This document shows, piece by piece, positions 1-9,940 of a stretch of 64,000 nt of DNA. The position numbers were made by a program, and so were the translations under genes. Source of the DNA: an uncultured Eubacteriales bacterium (lineage in GTDB: Bacteria > Bacillota > Clostridia > Lachnospirales > Lachnospiraceae); the NCBI GenBank assembly GCA_900314885.1, contig OMWY01000001.1, forward strand, positions 372,001 to 436,000, in the 5' to 3' direction. The notes below the pieces were generated by a model. That model ran no database searches. It had not been told where the DNA came from and saw only the letters and a program-made list of their open reading frames with translations. Within the stretch, counting starts at the first letter, position 1. Every line of letters begins with the position of its first letter.

Positions 1-821
1 CTCTTTCCGATATCTGCGACGTGGCTACGGCAAAGCTTATTAAGCGCGAGGTCTCAGACGGAATCATAGCTCCGGGCTATGAGCCTGAAGCACTCGAGAT
101 CCTTAAGGCTAAGAAAAAGGGTAATTATAATATTATTCAGATCGACAGTAATTATAAACCGGACCCGATCGAGCATAAGCAGGTTTTCGGCATAACATTC
201 GAGCAGGGTCACAATGACGCTCTGTTCAACGCTGACAGCTTTAAGGATATAGTTACAAAAAATAAAGCATTAACAGCTGACGCAATCAACGATTTAATTA
301 TTTCGATGATTACGTTAAAATATACTCAGTCAAATTCAGTCTGCTACGTGAAGAACGGACAGGCAATCGGAATCGGAGCCGGCCAGCAGAGCAGGATTCA
401 CTGCACAAGGCTTGCCGGAGATAAGGCTGATAAATGGTGGCTTCGCCATGCGCCACAGGTCTTAGCGCTTCCTTTTAAGGAAAAAATCGGCCGTGCCGAC
501 AGGGACAACGCTATAGACCTCTATACAGGCGAGGACCAGAAGGATTTACTTGCGGACGGTACCTGGGAGAATTTCTTCACGAAAAAGCCTGACGTATTTT
601 CTGAGGAAGAGCGTGAAGCCTTTATCGCTAAGAACACGGACGTAGCCCTTGGCTCGGACGCATTCTTCCCGTTCGGCGACAATATCGAGCGCGCGGCTAA
701 GAGTGGCGTGAAATATATCGCCGAGCCGGGCGGTTCCATAAGAGATGATAATGTTATCGAGACCTGCGATAAATACGGCATTGTCATGGCATTTACGGGA
801 GTAAGGCTTTTCCACCATTAA
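1..821 (+). CDS. purH: AICAR formyltransferase (PurH-type), 5'-truncated by the window edge
   Basis: Transfers a formyl group from 10-formyl-THF to AICAR in the penultimate step of IMP synthesis. The reading frame is open from base 3, so the true start lies upstream; about 270 C-terminal residues are visible. Conserved PurH formyltransferase features are present: the SNSVCYVKNGQAIGIGAGQQ stretch (residues about 105-124 from the GTG at base 21), an FFPFGDNIERA motif and the terminal TGVRLFHH tail. The GTG at base 21 only looks like a start. Clostridia often carry a shorter PurH without the IMP cyclohydrolase domain; which form this is cannot be seen here. It heads the pur cluster that continues at purE. 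Confidence 0.9.
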   Translation, partial: LSDICDVATAKLIKREVSDGIIAPGYEPEALEILKAKKKGNYNIIQIDSNYKPDPIEHKQVFGITFEQGHNDALFNADSFKDIVTKNKALTADAINDLIISMITLKYTQSNSVCYVKNGQAIGIGAGQQSRIHCTRLAGDKADKWWLRHAPQVLALPFKEKIGRADRDNAIDLYTGEDQKDLLADGTWENFFTKKPDVFSEEEREAFIAKNTDVALGSDAFFPFGDNIERAAKSGVKYIAEPGGSIRDDNVIETCDKYGIVMAFTGVRLFHH

Positions 822-845
822 TCGGCACAAATATAAAGGTGTCTT

Positions 846-2543
846 ATGAACGTTATTTTATTCCTTCAGATGGCTTCTACGGCGTTTGTTTTTGTAAGCC
901 TCGTTTATTCTGTATTTAAGAGGTCAAGCAGGGCGCTAAGCTATATCATATTCGGCGAATTTTTAGGTCTGGTTATGAATATAGCAAGTTACGGACTTAT
1001 GTCAAGCCTTGACAGGGGACAGGCCAAATTCTGGTATTGTATATTTATCGCTGCGGTGGTTTATTTACTGCCTACAATAACAATAATATGCGCTATAGGT
1101 ACGAACTCGCCTCTGCCAAGGTCTGTGAGAGTTGTGTATTATTTTTGCGCCGCCTTTATGGCGATATTTATGACCGAATCCATAAGAAACGGAAGCTATG
1201 TATATTCATATATAGCCTTCAGACGGGAAAACGGCCTGTCATACCTTCAGAGAACTTATGGAGATTTTCATATAGTTTTCTGGCTTTATATGGCCTTTTT
1301 CTGCGCCGCGGCGTCAGCTATATGCCTCTACTGCCTGATAATAAAGAAAAACAAGAATTACCAGTACCTTCATTTATTGGCAATTCCGGTAATGCCTCTT
1401 GCGTTTTATTTAATTGACAAGTTCCTTAATCTACGGGTAGAAATAGTCGCTTTTTCCGTACCTGCCATATGCGTACTGGTTGATACAATGCTTTACGATC
1501 ATTTCTTCAATCTTGAAAGTGTCGCGGTAAGACACGCTTACAAGAAATCGGAGACAGGATATATAATTACTGACGAGTACGGCTATATTATCGAAGCGAA
1601 TGACGTAGCCAAGAAAATTTTCACGGGAATTTCCGCCGCTGATAACGGTAGGGAGAGATTAAGCGGGCTTTCGTCATTCGCTCCTTATTATGATACGCTC
1701 GCAAGGGGTGAGAATTCTCCGTTCGTTCATTTCGAAGGAAGGGATTATCAGATGCGGCGGGAAATGCTCGCGAACAACTTTAATAACGCGCTAGCGGGAG
1801 TATTATATACAATTGAAGACAGAACTGACGCGCTAAAGCTAGCGACCCTTGAGGAGGGCTATCAGAATGAGCTTATAGCGGATGCCAAGGAGAAGACGGA
1901 AAAGCTACAGAAGGAATACGAAAAAATGGTAAATTCCTTCGCCTTTCTTGCTAAAAACAGGAACATGGAGGAGGAAAAGGGCGTTGGTCTGCCTATGGAA
2001 ATCGCGTCTATAATTATGGACAGATTAAAGAAGAGTGGCAACGCCGAAATTACCGAATCATTTACAGACACCACAAGGATTGCCTCAGCCCTCTACGATA
2101 TAGGCATGATTCGTGTGCCTGACAGTATTATAAAAAAGCCGGACCCTCTGACTGAAGAGGAGAGGGCGAAAATGCGGGAGCATACGGTTTACGGAGTGGA
2201 TATGTTAAAGAATATTTTCTCGGAAAATGATTTTAACTCCTACTATACCGAGTGTGTTAACGCAATAAAATACCATCACGAATGGTGGGACGGAAGCGGT
2301 TATCCAAATGGAATTTCAGGGACAGAAATTCCGCTTGCAGCAAGAATTATAGCGGTTGTGGATTCATTTACCGCAATGATAAGTGAGAGACCTTACAGGA
2401 CTGCGTTAACCTTTTCAGAGGCCGTAGATGAGATAATAAATGAACGTGGCACTCATTTTGACCCTATTGTTGTGGATGCCTTTTCCGCTTCGAGGAGGGA
2501 TATTAAGGCACTCATTTCCAAGAGTGAAGAAGGAGGTGAGTGA
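846..2543 (+). CDS. 7TM membrane HD-GYP-domain protein with degenerate HD motif
   Basis: 565 residues. Seven hydrophobic helices fill residues 1-235, like the 7TM N-terminal region of some clostridial histidine kinases. A PAS-like segment follows (about 237-330), then a short coiled coil and an HD-GYP domain (about 370-555). HD-GYP enzymes hydrolyse c-di-GMP. Here the GYP part is intact (HHEWWDGSGYP, H477-P487) and the downstream HTVYG histidine is kept, but the diagnostic HD pair reads Y417-D418 in LYDIGMI, where the neighbouring paralogue has HDIGKI. Loss of this metal ligand suggests a weakened or non-catalytic sensor; that is inference. It lies 24 bp after purH and 1 bp before the paralogue, probably in the pur transcript. 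Confidence 0.8.
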   Translation: MNVILFLQMASTAFVFVSLVYSVFKRSSRALSYIIFGEFLGLVMNIASYGLMSSLDRGQAKFWYCIFIAAVVYLLPTITIICAIGTNSPLPRSVRVVYYFCAAFMAIFMTESIRNGSYVYSYIAFRRENGLSYLQRTYGDFHIVFWLYMAFFCAAASAICLYCLIIKKNKNYQYLHLLAIPVMPLAFYLIDKFLNLRVEIVAFSVPAICVLVDTMLYDHFFNLESVAVRHAYKKSETGYIITDEYGYIIEANDVAKKIFTGISAADNGRERLSGLSSFAPYYDTLARGENSPFVHFEGRDYQMRREMLANNFNNALAGVLYTIEDRTDALKLATLEEGYQNELIADAKEKTEKLQKEYEKMVNSFAFLAKNRNMEEEKGVGLPMEIASIIMDRLKKSGNAEITESFTDTTRIASALYDIGMIRVPDSIIKKPDPLTEEERAKMREHTVYGVDMLKNIFSENDFNSYYTECVNAIKYHHEWWDGSGYPNGISGTEIPLAARIIAVVDSFTAMISERPYRTALTFSEAVDEIINERGTHFDPIVVDAFSASRRDIKALISKSEEGGE

Positions 2544-2544
2544 T

Positions 2545-4263
2545 ATGAGTCCGCAAATACAATTTGTATCTGACTTTGTAGTACTTGCCTTTGCTATATT
2601 CTGGCTCATGATAATAATAGGATCCAAGCCATCATACAGCCAGAAAATGGCGGTTGTGTTCTGCGCCTGTATGTGCATAATATGCCTAGCTGAGATAGGT
2701 CTGAAGCTTGCGACATCATATTCTATGGCCATCAGCGCTCAAAAGCTTCTTTATGTGGGAACATGCGGGGAAATCGCGATATCGGTTCCATTTTACGCGA
2801 ACCTTGTTGGAATACATTTAAAGAGAAGGCAGAAATACCTGATCGGAATTAATTCGACATTTATAATCCTGGTTGCCTCAACTATGGGGAAGAATAAGCT
2901 TCTCTATACCAGGGTATACGCAAGTGTAATTGATCATAGGTTTGTACTTCAGAGGGAACATGGAATTGTATGGTACTGGTATTTCGCAAGCGTAATAATA
3001 AGCATATTATTAATAATTAAATTGGGTCACGACAGTGTTAAAAAAGGAAGAAGCGTAAGACAGGCGATGCTGTTCTCCTCGATTTATTTTATACCGGTAA
3101 CGGGATATATTATAAATCATTATTTTGATAAAATACCTGTTAACGTATTTATGATATGCATATTTATATCCTGCATGCTTCTGACACCGATTGTAATTCA
3201 CAGAAATTATGACGTAAATACAATCGGAATTGAGAATATAATTAATTATTCGGAAAATGGTTTTATTGTCGCCGATAATTACAACACGATATCAATGATA
3301 AATGACAGAGCCCGCCTGGTTCTGTCAGATGTCAGAGAATTAAATAAGGGTGATGATTTACCGGAGAGTCTGCTTGATAAAATAAAGGAAATAAAATCGG
3401 GCGGAAACTGTCAACCGATAAAATACGGTGAGAAAATATATAAGATTGAGTATGAAGAAATCCGCGAGGGAAAGCAAAAGCCATGCGGCTATATCATAAA
3501 CCTTAATGATATTACCGAGGAAGAAAGAAGACGTAAATTAAGCCTTGATTACAGCAGATCCCTTGAGGGACAGGTAGAACAGAGAACAAGAGCCCTGCTT
3601 TCTGCTCACGATACGGCACTTAGCGGATTTTCTGAAATAGTCGAGAGCAAGGATTCGACGACGGGTGGTCATATCAAGAGGACAAGCACTTATGTATATA
3701 TGATCGCTGAAAAGATGATAGAAAATAAACTGCTAGCCGGCGCATCCATGGCGGATTTTCCGAGAAAGCTAAGGATGCTTGCGCCACTCCACGATATAGG
3801 GAAAATCACCATAGATGACAGCATACTTGATAAACCGGGTAAGCTTACGCCTGAAGAGTTTGAAATAATGAAAACCCATACAGTTAATGGGGCGAAAATT
3901 ATTGACAGGCTTATGAAGGGAAATTACCCCGATGAGGAATATGAGATAGCGAGAAATATAGCCCTTTATCACCACGAACGTTATGATGGTACCGGGTATC
4001 CCGAAGGGAAGAAGCGTGATTTTATACCGCTTGAAGCGAGAATTATGTCAGTTGCAGACGTTTTCGACGCACTTACAAGTGTGAGGCATTATAAAAAAGC
4101 GCTATCGCTATCTGAGACATTAAATATTATGGAAAAGGGGCGGGGCAGTCAGTTTGATCCGGAGGTTTACGATTCATTTATTGACTGCCTGCCTTTGATA
4201 AAAGAGATATTAGACTCAAGCACACAGGAGGGAAAAGATGGTAGGAATAGTAATGGGCTCTGA
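2545..4263 (+). CDS. 7TM membrane HD-GYP-domain protein, intact HD-GYP motifs
   Basis: 572 residues. I chose the ATG at 2545 because GGAGGTGAGTGAT lies just ahead and the 7TM region begins there; an upstream in-frame start would run back into the preceding gene. Hydrophobic helices cover about residues 1-225, a PAS-like segment about 230-330, and the HD-GYP domain about 365-560. All expected motifs are visible: GGHIKRT, H416-D417 in LHDIGKI, KTHTVNG and [11 protein letters not shown]. The family degrades c-di-GMP to pGpG or GMP. Its last 26 bp overlap purE, so the two are probably translationally coupled. It is a tandem paralogue of the preceding, degenerate gene. Confidence 0.85.
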   Translation: MSPQIQFVSDFVVLAFAIFWLMIIIGSKPSYSQKMAVVFCACMCIICLAEIGLKLATSYSMAISAQKLLYVGTCGEIAISVPFYANLVGIHLKRRQKYLIGINSTFIILVASTMGKNKLLYTRVYASVIDHRFVLQREHGIVWYWYFASVIISILLIIKLGHDSVKKGRSVRQAMLFSSIYFIPVTGYIINHYFDKIPVNVFMICIFISCMLLTPIVIHRNYDVNTIGIENIINYSENGFIVADNYNTISMINDRARLVLSDVRELNKGDDLPESLLDKIKEIKSGGNCQPIKYGEKIYKIEYEEIREGKQKPCGYIINLNDITEEERRRKLSLDYSRSLEGQVEQRTRALLSAHDTALSGFSEIVESKDSTTGGHIKRTSTYVYMIAEKMIENKLLAGASMADFPRKLRMLAPLHDIGKITIDDSILDKPGKLTPEEFEIMKTHTVNGAKIIDRLMKGNYPDEEYEIARNIALYHHERYDGTGYPEGKKRDFIPLEARIMSVADVFDALTSVRHYKKALSLSETLNIMEKGRGSQFDPEVYDSFIDCLPLIKEILDSSTQEGKDGRNSNGL

Positions 4264-4747
4264 TTCAGATCTGGGAATCATGAAGGCCGCGATGGAAACT
4301 CTTGACAAATTCGGGATTGAGTACGAGGTAACAATTATCAGCGCTCACAGGATGCCGGATGTATTCTATGAATACGCTAAGGGGGCTGAGGCAAAATACG
4401 ATGTATTAATAGCAGGAGCCGGCGGTGCCGCTCATTTACCGGGCATGGCGGCAGCTATTACGCCTATACCTGTTATAGGAGTTCCTATTTACACGAAGGC
4501 GCTCGGCGGAGTTGATTCACTGTACTCCATAGTTCAGATGCCATCGGGAATTCCTGTCGCTACGGTCGCTATTAACGGGGCGAAGAATGCAGCTATCTTA
4601 GCCGCTAAGATTATTTCAGTCAAGGACCCTGCCCTTCGTGAGAAGGTAAAGGCTTACGCAGCTGAATTAAAGGATGGCGTTATGGCTAAAAAAGAAAAAA
4701 TAGAGTCCGAGGGCTATAAAAAATACTACGAAGATATGAATAAGTGA
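4238..4747 (+). CDS. purE: N5-CAIR mutase PurE
   Basis: Converts N5-carboxyaminoimidazole ribonucleotide to CAIR in purine synthesis. 169 residues, the usual class I length. The substrate-binding [10 protein letters not shown] motif sits at residues 7-16, ISAHRMPD follows, and the [13 protein letters not shown] loop is complete. The start lies inside the end of the HD-GYP gene, preceded by AGGAGGGAAAAG, a strong ribosome-binding site. purM follows after 7 bp. No purK is visible in the window. Confidence 0.95.
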   Translation: MVGIVMGSDSDLGIMKAAMETLDKFGIEYEVTIISAHRMPDVFYEYAKGAEAKYDVLIAGAGGAAHLPGMAAAITPIPVIGVPIYTKALGGVDSLYSIVQMPSGIPVATVAINGAKNAAILAAKIISVKDPALREKVKAYAAELKDGVMAKKEKIESEGYKKYYEDMNK

Positions 4748-4754
4748 GGTTATC

Positions 4755-5780
4755 ATGGATTATAAAAAAGCCGGAGTCGATATTGAAGCTGGATATGAGT
4801 CAGTAAAATTAATGAAAAAGTACGTTGAAGCCACAACAAGACCTGAGGTACTTGGTGGAATCGGCGGATTTTCAGGCGCTTTTTCTCTTGATAAAATAAA
4901 GAAAATGAACGACCCTGTTTTACTTTCGGGAACAGATGGTGTCGGCACCAAAATAAAGCTCGCCTTCGTAATGGATAAGCATGATACGGTCGGAATAGAC
5001 TGCGTAGCCATGTGCGTAAATGATGTGGCCTGCGCAGGTGGTGAGCCCTTATTTTTTCTTGACTATATAGCCTGCGGAAAGAATATTCCGGAAAAAATAG
5101 CCGCGATTGTAAAGGGTGTGGCTGAGGGCTGCAAGCAGGCAGGGGCTGCTCTTGTAGGCGGTGAGACCGCTGAGCATCCGGGTCTTATGCCCGAGGATGA
5201 ATATGACCTTGCCGGATTTGCGGTAGGAGTCGCTGACAGGGCAGAATTAATTGACGGAAATAAATTAAAGAAGGGTGATACCATAATCGGTATCGCTTCA
5301 AGCGGAATTCACAGCAACGGATTTTCACTCGTAAGGAAGGTTTTTGATATAAGCGAGGCCGGCCTTTCAAAATACTATGAGTCACTCGGCGATACCTTAG
5401 GAAATGTATTAATTAAACCGACAATAATTTACGTAAAGGCGCTTAAGAGTATAAAGGAAGCCGGAGTCACGGTTAAGGCCTGCAGTCATATTACGGGCGG
5501 TGGCTTCTATGAAAATATTCCTCGTATGCTTATAGATGGCAAGAGGGCGGTAATTAAGAAGGATTCCTATACGGTTCCGCCGATTTTCGGTATGCTCGCT
5601 AAGGACGGCAATATAGATGAGCACATGATGTATAATACCTACAATATGGGAATCGGTATGATGGTCGCGGTTGACAGTGCCGATGCAGATAAGACAATAA
5701 AGGCGATTGAGGCGGCCGGTGAGAAGGCTTATATAGTCGGTGAAATAACTGACGGCGAGAAGGGTGTGGACGTAATATGA
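4755..5780 (+). CDS. purM: Phosphoribosylformylglycinamidine cyclo-ligase (AIR synthetase)
   Basis: ATP-dependent ring closure of FGAM to AIR. 341 residues, a normal PurM length. The N-terminal [15 protein letters not shown] region, the [13 protein letters not shown] glycine-rich motif, the [17 protein letters not shown] core and the [16 protein letters not shown] segment are all visible. The stop overlaps the purN start by 4 bp (ATGA), which is typical translational coupling. Order purE-purM-purN-purD is a common clostridial arrangement. Confidence 0.95.
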   Translation: MDYKKAGVDIEAGYESVKLMKKYVEATTRPEVLGGIGGFSGAFSLDKIKKMNDPVLLSGTDGVGTKIKLAFVMDKHDTVGIDCVAMCVNDVACAGGEPLFFLDYIACGKNIPEKIAAIVKGVAEGCKQAGAALVGGETAEHPGLMPEDEYDLAGFAVGVADRAELIDGNKLKKGDTIIGIASSGIHSNGFSLVRKVFDISEAGLSKYYESLGDTLGNVLIKPTIIYVKALKSIKEAGVTVKACSHITGGGFYENIPRMLIDGKRAVIKKDSYTVPPIFGMLAKDGNIDEHMMYNTYNMGIGMMVAVDSADADKTIKAIEAAGEKAYIVGEITDGEKGVDVI

Positions 5781-6403
5781 TAAGACTTGTTGTCCTTGTC
5801 AGCGGCGGTGGTACGAACCTCCAGCACATCATTGACCGGGTAAATGACGGCACCGTAACAAATACCGAAATTGTCGAGGTTATCAGCAATAATAAGGGAG
5901 CCTATGCTCTTACCCGTGCCGAGAACGCAGGGGTACCCGCGAAGGTAATTTCACCTAAGGATTTCGATGAAAGGGAGGCCTTTAATAAGGCATTAATAGC
6001 TGAGCTTGATAATGTTAAGCCTGATTTAATTGTGCTTGCCGGATATTTAGTAATTATTCCGCCTGAAATGGTAGAAAAATATCCGAATAAAATAATTAAT
6101 ATCCACCCTTCGCTGATTCCTTCATTTTGCGGAACAGGATATTATGGACTTAAGGTTCACGAGGCGGCTCTTAAGAGGGGCGTGAAAGTTACGGGAGCTA
6201 CGGTTCATTTCGTGGACGAGGGAACCGATTCGGGCCATATAATACTTCAGAAGGCTGTCGAAATAAAGGACGATGATACCCCTGAAATTTTACAGAAGAG
6301 GGTCATGCAGGAAGCCGAATGGAAGCTGCTTCCGAAGGCGATAGACCTGTTCGCTAACGGAAAACTGACAATAAAAGACCACAAAGTTTTCATATCTGAG
6401 TGA
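5777..6403 (+). CDS. purN: Phosphoribosylglycinamide formyltransferase
   Basis: Transfers formyl from 10-formyl-THF to GAR. 208 residues. It opens with [14 protein letters not shown], the phosphate-binding loop. The catalytic region reads [13 protein letters not shown] with the conserved Asn and His, and the later conserved Asp lies in [14 protein letters not shown] small variation is the CGTGYYG segment after IPSF, where many PurNs have KGxHG. It overlaps purM by 4 bp and is 21 bp from purD. Folate supply could link it to the fchA/folD genes near 30.5-32 kb. Confidence 0.95.
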   Translation: MIRLVVLVSGGGTNLQHIIDRVNDGTVTNTEIVEVISNNKGAYALTRAENAGVPAKVISPKDFDEREAFNKALIAELDNVKPDLIVLAGYLVIIPPEMVEKYPNKIINIHPSLIPSFCGTGYYGLKVHEAALKRGVKVTGATVHFVDEGTDSGHIILQKAVEIKDDDTPEILQKRVMQEAEWKLLPKAIDLFANGKLTIKDHKVFISE

Positions 6404-6424
6404 TAGAATAAAAAGGGAATTTAT

Positions 6425-7720
6425 ATGAAAATGAATATATTAATTATCGGTGGCGGCGGACGTGAGCATGCCATAGCGGCTAAGGTCGCTGAAAGTCCAC
6501 TCACAAAGAAATTATACTGCGCGCCGGGGAATGCCGGAATTGCAGAGGTTGCCGAGTGTGTCGATATTCCTGTTATGGATTTTGATGCCCAGGTAAAATT
6601 CGCTAAGGACCATAAAATTGATTTTGTAATTGTGGGACCTGACGATCCACTCGCGAAGGGCTGTGTTGATGCCTTCGAGGCTGCGGGAATAAGGACCTTC
6701 GGGCCAAGGGCGAACGCGGCGATAATTGAGGCAAGCAAGGCATTTTCAAAGGACCTCATGAAAAAATATAATATTCCGACGGCAAGCTACGAGGTATTTA
6801 CGAGTGATAAAGAGGCCATAGAATATTTAAAGAAGAACGAAAAATTCCCTATCGTACTTAAGGCTGACGGTCTCGCCCTCGGCAAGGGTGTGCTTATCTG
6901 CAATAATTTATCCGAGGCGCTCGATGGCGTTAAGGAAATTATGGAGGATAAGAAATTCGGAACAGCCGGAAATAAGCTTGTCATAGAGGAATTTATGACA
7001 GGGCCTGAGGTTTCGGTACTCTGCTTCTGCGACGGTAAGACAATTAAGCCTATGACGAGCGCTATGGACCACAAGCGAGCGAAGGATAATGATGAGGGCT
7101 TGAATACGGGCGGTATGGGAAATATTTCTCCGAGTCCCTTCTATACGGACGATATCGCCGACTATTGCATGGACCATATTTATAAGCCGACTATGGCGGC
7201 TATGGCTTCTGAAGGAAGGCCTTTTAAGGGAGTTCTTTTCGTAGGATTAATGCTTACGAAGGATGGCCCTAAGGTACTCGAGTACAATGCCCGTTTCGGA
7301 GACCCTGAGGCTCAGGTAGTACTGCCACGTATGAAGAGCGATATAGTCGAAATAATGGAGCACTGTGTCGACGGAACTCTTGACGAGATTGAGCTTAAGT
7401 TCGCTAAGAACGCCGCTGTCTGCGTTGTGCTTGCTTCTGACGGGTATCCGGTTAAGTATGAGAAGGAAGTGCCTGTTGAGATAGGTGGGCATTTCGGAAA
7501 GAATGGATATTATTTATTCCATGCGGGCAGTAAAATTAAGGATGGAAAATTAGTGACAAACGGTGGCCGTGTATTTGACGTAGTCGCTACGGGAAAGGAT
7601 CTTCCTGAGGCCCAGAAGAGGGCCTATGAAGCGACAAAGTGGGTTAATTTCGCCAATAAATACATGCGTCACGATATAGGAAATAAGGCGGTCGCGGCTT
7701 TTAAAGCTTCACGACACTGA
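6425..7720 (+). CDS. purD: Phosphoribosylamine-glycine ligase (GAR synthetase)
   Basis: ATP-grasp enzyme joining phosphoribosylamine and glycine. 431 residues, full length. N-terminal GGGGREHAIAAKVAES, ATP-grasp lysine region (FPIVLKADGLALGKGV) and LEYNARFGDPEAQVVLPR are all present. The ATG at 6425 follows AAAAAGGGAATT; an ATG three codons on is an alternative. It ends the purine run: the next gene starts 26 bp later and encodes a secreted protein, with no obvious terminator between. Confidence 0.95.
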   Translation: MKMNILIIGGGGREHAIAAKVAESPLTKKLYCAPGNAGIAEVAECVDIPVMDFDAQVKFAKDHKIDFVIVGPDDPLAKGCVDAFEAAGIRTFGPRANAAIIEASKAFSKDLMKKYNIPTASYEVFTSDKEAIEYLKKNEKFPIVLKADGLALGKGVLICNNLSEALDGVKEIMEDKKFGTAGNKLVIEEFMTGPEVSVLCFCDGKTIKPMTSAMDHKRAKDNDEGLNTGGMGNISPSPFYTDDIADYCMDHIYKPTMAAMASEGRPFKGVLFVGLMLTKDGPKVLEYNARFGDPEAQVVLPRMKSDIVEIMEHCVDGTLDEIELKFAKNAAVCVVLASDGYPVKYEKEVPVEIGGHFGKNGYYLFHAGSKIKDGKLVTNGGRVFDVVATGKDLPEAQKRAYEATKWVNFANKYMRHDIGNKAVAAFKASRH

Positions 7721-7746
7721 AGCCACAACAAAAGAAAAGGGGTATA

Positions 7747-9936
7747 ATGGATATTCGCGGAACAAAGAAAGTTATGGCCTTGTTGTCCCTGACAGCGTGT
7801 GTAAGCCTGACAGGGGGTGTTAATCCTTGCCTTTTTACGGATAATAATATTGCGTATGCGGCGGATTCCGCGGGAGATTATACTGTATACGAACCTATAA
7901 AAATAAAAGCGACAGTTACTGCTGACGCGTTAAAAGTGAGAAAGGGTGCCGGGACTACCTATGCCCAAAAGGTAGTTGCCGGCACACCGGTGACTTTAAA
8001 GGAAAATACAAAGGTATATGTCACCGGAAATAAAAACGATAAAGACGGAAATAAATGGTACACTATTAAATATAAAATAAATAACAAATGGTATACAGGG
8101 TACGCAATATCGTCTTATATTAAATTATCGGCAAGTAAAACAAATAAAGTAAAAGCTGAAATCACTGCTAAAAAAGGTGTATACGCAAGGACAAAGGCCG
8201 TATCGAGCGGAAGTATTTTAAAATATAAAAAACAAAGGGTGGCGCTTACTTACGGACAGAAATGTCAGATAATAGGCGAGACCGGTGAAGAGGAAAAATA
8301 TTTTTTAATTGCATTTTATTACAACAAAAAATTAATGACAGGCTACGTAAAAAGTGATAAGCTGCAATTAGGAAAAACAATAGATGAGGCGGCGACAGAG
8401 GCCGCAAGACAGGCGGCTGAAGCCGGTAAGGATAATACAAAAGAAAATACCGGAAGTGAAACTAATGAAAATAATACTTCTTCCGGTGATAAAAATGTGA
8501 ACAAGGGAAGCGGCACAAGTGAAAATAATACAGGTAACAATACAGGGACAGCAAGTGGTTCTGCAGTTGCTCCCGAACCTGTAATTACAACATCACCCGC
8601 TGTTACGCCGGCAACGCCTACTACAGCCCTTTCTGACAGCGAATTTGAAGCCGCCATGACTGCTGCGGGCTTCCCTGAGAGCTATAAGCCGTACCTAAGA
8701 GAGCTTCACAGTAAGCACCCTTACTGGACCTTCGAAGCAAATCTCCTTCCTATGACCTGGGATGAAGCTGTCGCAAATGAAAGCAAGGTTGGCGTAAACC
8801 TCATCCCTAACAGTAAGAACGCAGCATGGAAGTCGACAGCGGAGGGAGCTTATGACCCGCTTACGGACAAGTATATTCCATATGACGGTAGTACCTGGGT
8901 TACGGCGTCTGAGCAGGCGGTAAAATATTATATGGACCCGAGAAACTGGCTCACCGAGGACTACGTATATCAGTTCGAGCTTCTTTCTTATAAGGCCGGG
9001 CTTCAGACTATTTCCGGGGTTCAGGCAATTCTCGCGGGAACGGCCATGGACGGCACAAGCTATTCTTATACTGATGACATGGGAACTACCGTGACGAGAA
9101 CCTATGCCGATACATTTATGGACGCAGCGGCATATTCGGGCGTAAGCCCTTACCACCTCGCTACCCGTTCTAAGCAGGAGGTCTTAGGCGGAAGCGGATT
9201 TACGTCTAGTGTAAGCGGGACCGTATCCGGATATGAGGGACTTTATAATTTTTATAACATAGGTGCTTACGGAAGCACAACAGCCGGTGGAGCGGTTGCT
9301 CACGGACTTACCTACGCAAGTGTTGGCAATGTAAATAAGGTCTATTATGACGGCACTCCGCTTAACCGGAGAATATTAATTCCATGGACTAACCAGTATA
9401 GGGCCATCCTTGGCGGTGCCGCCTATATCGGTTATGAGTATATAGACAGGGGCCAGAATACGGTCTACCTTCAGAAATTCAATATGACCGCTAAATTAAC
9501 CTATGGTCATCAGTACATGACTAATATCGAAGTAGGTCGAGGTGAGTCAGTTAAGACAAAAACAGCTTATAGTTCCTTGGGTGAGCAGCCGCTTGTATTT
9601 TCCATTCCTGTCTATAAGGACATGCCGACGACAGCGGCCGCGATGCCCGGAACCGGCGGCGCTAGCGAGACAAAGGACTTCAATAATTATCTCTCGTCAC
9701 TCACCGTGTCAAACTACACGCTCACGCCTACATTTTCACCTGAGGTCACTGAATATACGGTTGTTCCCGCTGAAAATGATGTGTCAGTCACAGTATCGGC
9801 GACAGCGGTATCAGGTAAATCAGTTGTGGAAGGCACGGGCGAGCATGTGCTCGTAAGAGGCGTGAACACTATTCAGGTGATTGTTACCGCTGAAAATGGG
9901 TCGCAACGAGTCTATACCGTGACCCTTCAGAAATAA
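7747..9936 (+). CDS. Secreted N-acetylglucosaminidase with SH3 and cadherin-like domains
   Basis: 729 residues and extracellular. A signal peptide occupies about residues 1-38 (hydrophobic core VMALLSLTACVSLTGG, cleavage near AYAA/DS). Two bacterial SH3-like repeats follow: KVRKGAGT near residue 65 and a weaker one near 145-205. A low-complexity Asn/Thr/Gly/Glu linker covers about 215-290. The glucosaminidase domain covers about 300-620 and probably cleaves peptidoglycan glycan strands; its signature region includes YHLATRSKQEV and GLYNFYNIGAYGS. A cadherin-like beta-sandwich (about 640-729: LTPTFSPEVTEYTV and NGSQRVYTVTLQK) closes the protein. The next gene, 4 bp downstream, carries the same C-terminal module, so the two probably act together at the cell wall. 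Confidence 0.8.
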   Translation: MDIRGTKKVMALLSLTACVSLTGGVNPCLFTDNNIAYAADSAGDYTVYEPIKIKATVTADALKVRKGAGTTYAQKVVAGTPVTLKENTKVYVTGNKNDKDGNKWYTIKYKINNKWYTGYAISSYIKLSASKTNKVKAEITAKKGVYARTKAVSSGSILKYKKQRVALTYGQKCQIIGETGEEEKYFLIAFYYNKKLMTGYVKSDKLQLGKTIDEAATEAARQAAEAGKDNTKENTGSETNENNTSSGDKNVNKGSGTSENNTGNNTGTASGSAVAPEPVITTSPAVTPATPTTALSDSEFEAAMTAAGFPESYKPYLRELHSKHPYWTFEANLLPMTWDEAVANESKVGVNLIPNSKNAAWKSTAEGAYDPLTDKYIPYDGSTWVTASEQAVKYYMDPRNWLTEDYVYQFELLSYKAGLQTISGVQAILAGTAMDGTSYSYTDDMGTTVTRTYADTFMDAAAYSGVSPYHLATRSKQEVLGGSGFTSSVSGTVSGYEGLYNFYNIGAYGSTTAGGAVAHGLTYASVGNVNKVYYDGTPLNRRILIPWTNQYRAILGGAAYIGYEYIDRGQNTVYLQKFNMTAKLTYGHQYMTNIEVGRGESVKTKTAYSSLGEQPLVFSIPVYKDMPTTAAAMPGTGGASETKDFNNYLSSLTVSNYTLTPTFSPEVTEYTVVPAENDVSVTVSATAVSGKSVVEGTGEHVLVRGVNTIQVIVTAENGSQRVYTVTLQK

Positions 9937-9940
9937 AACT

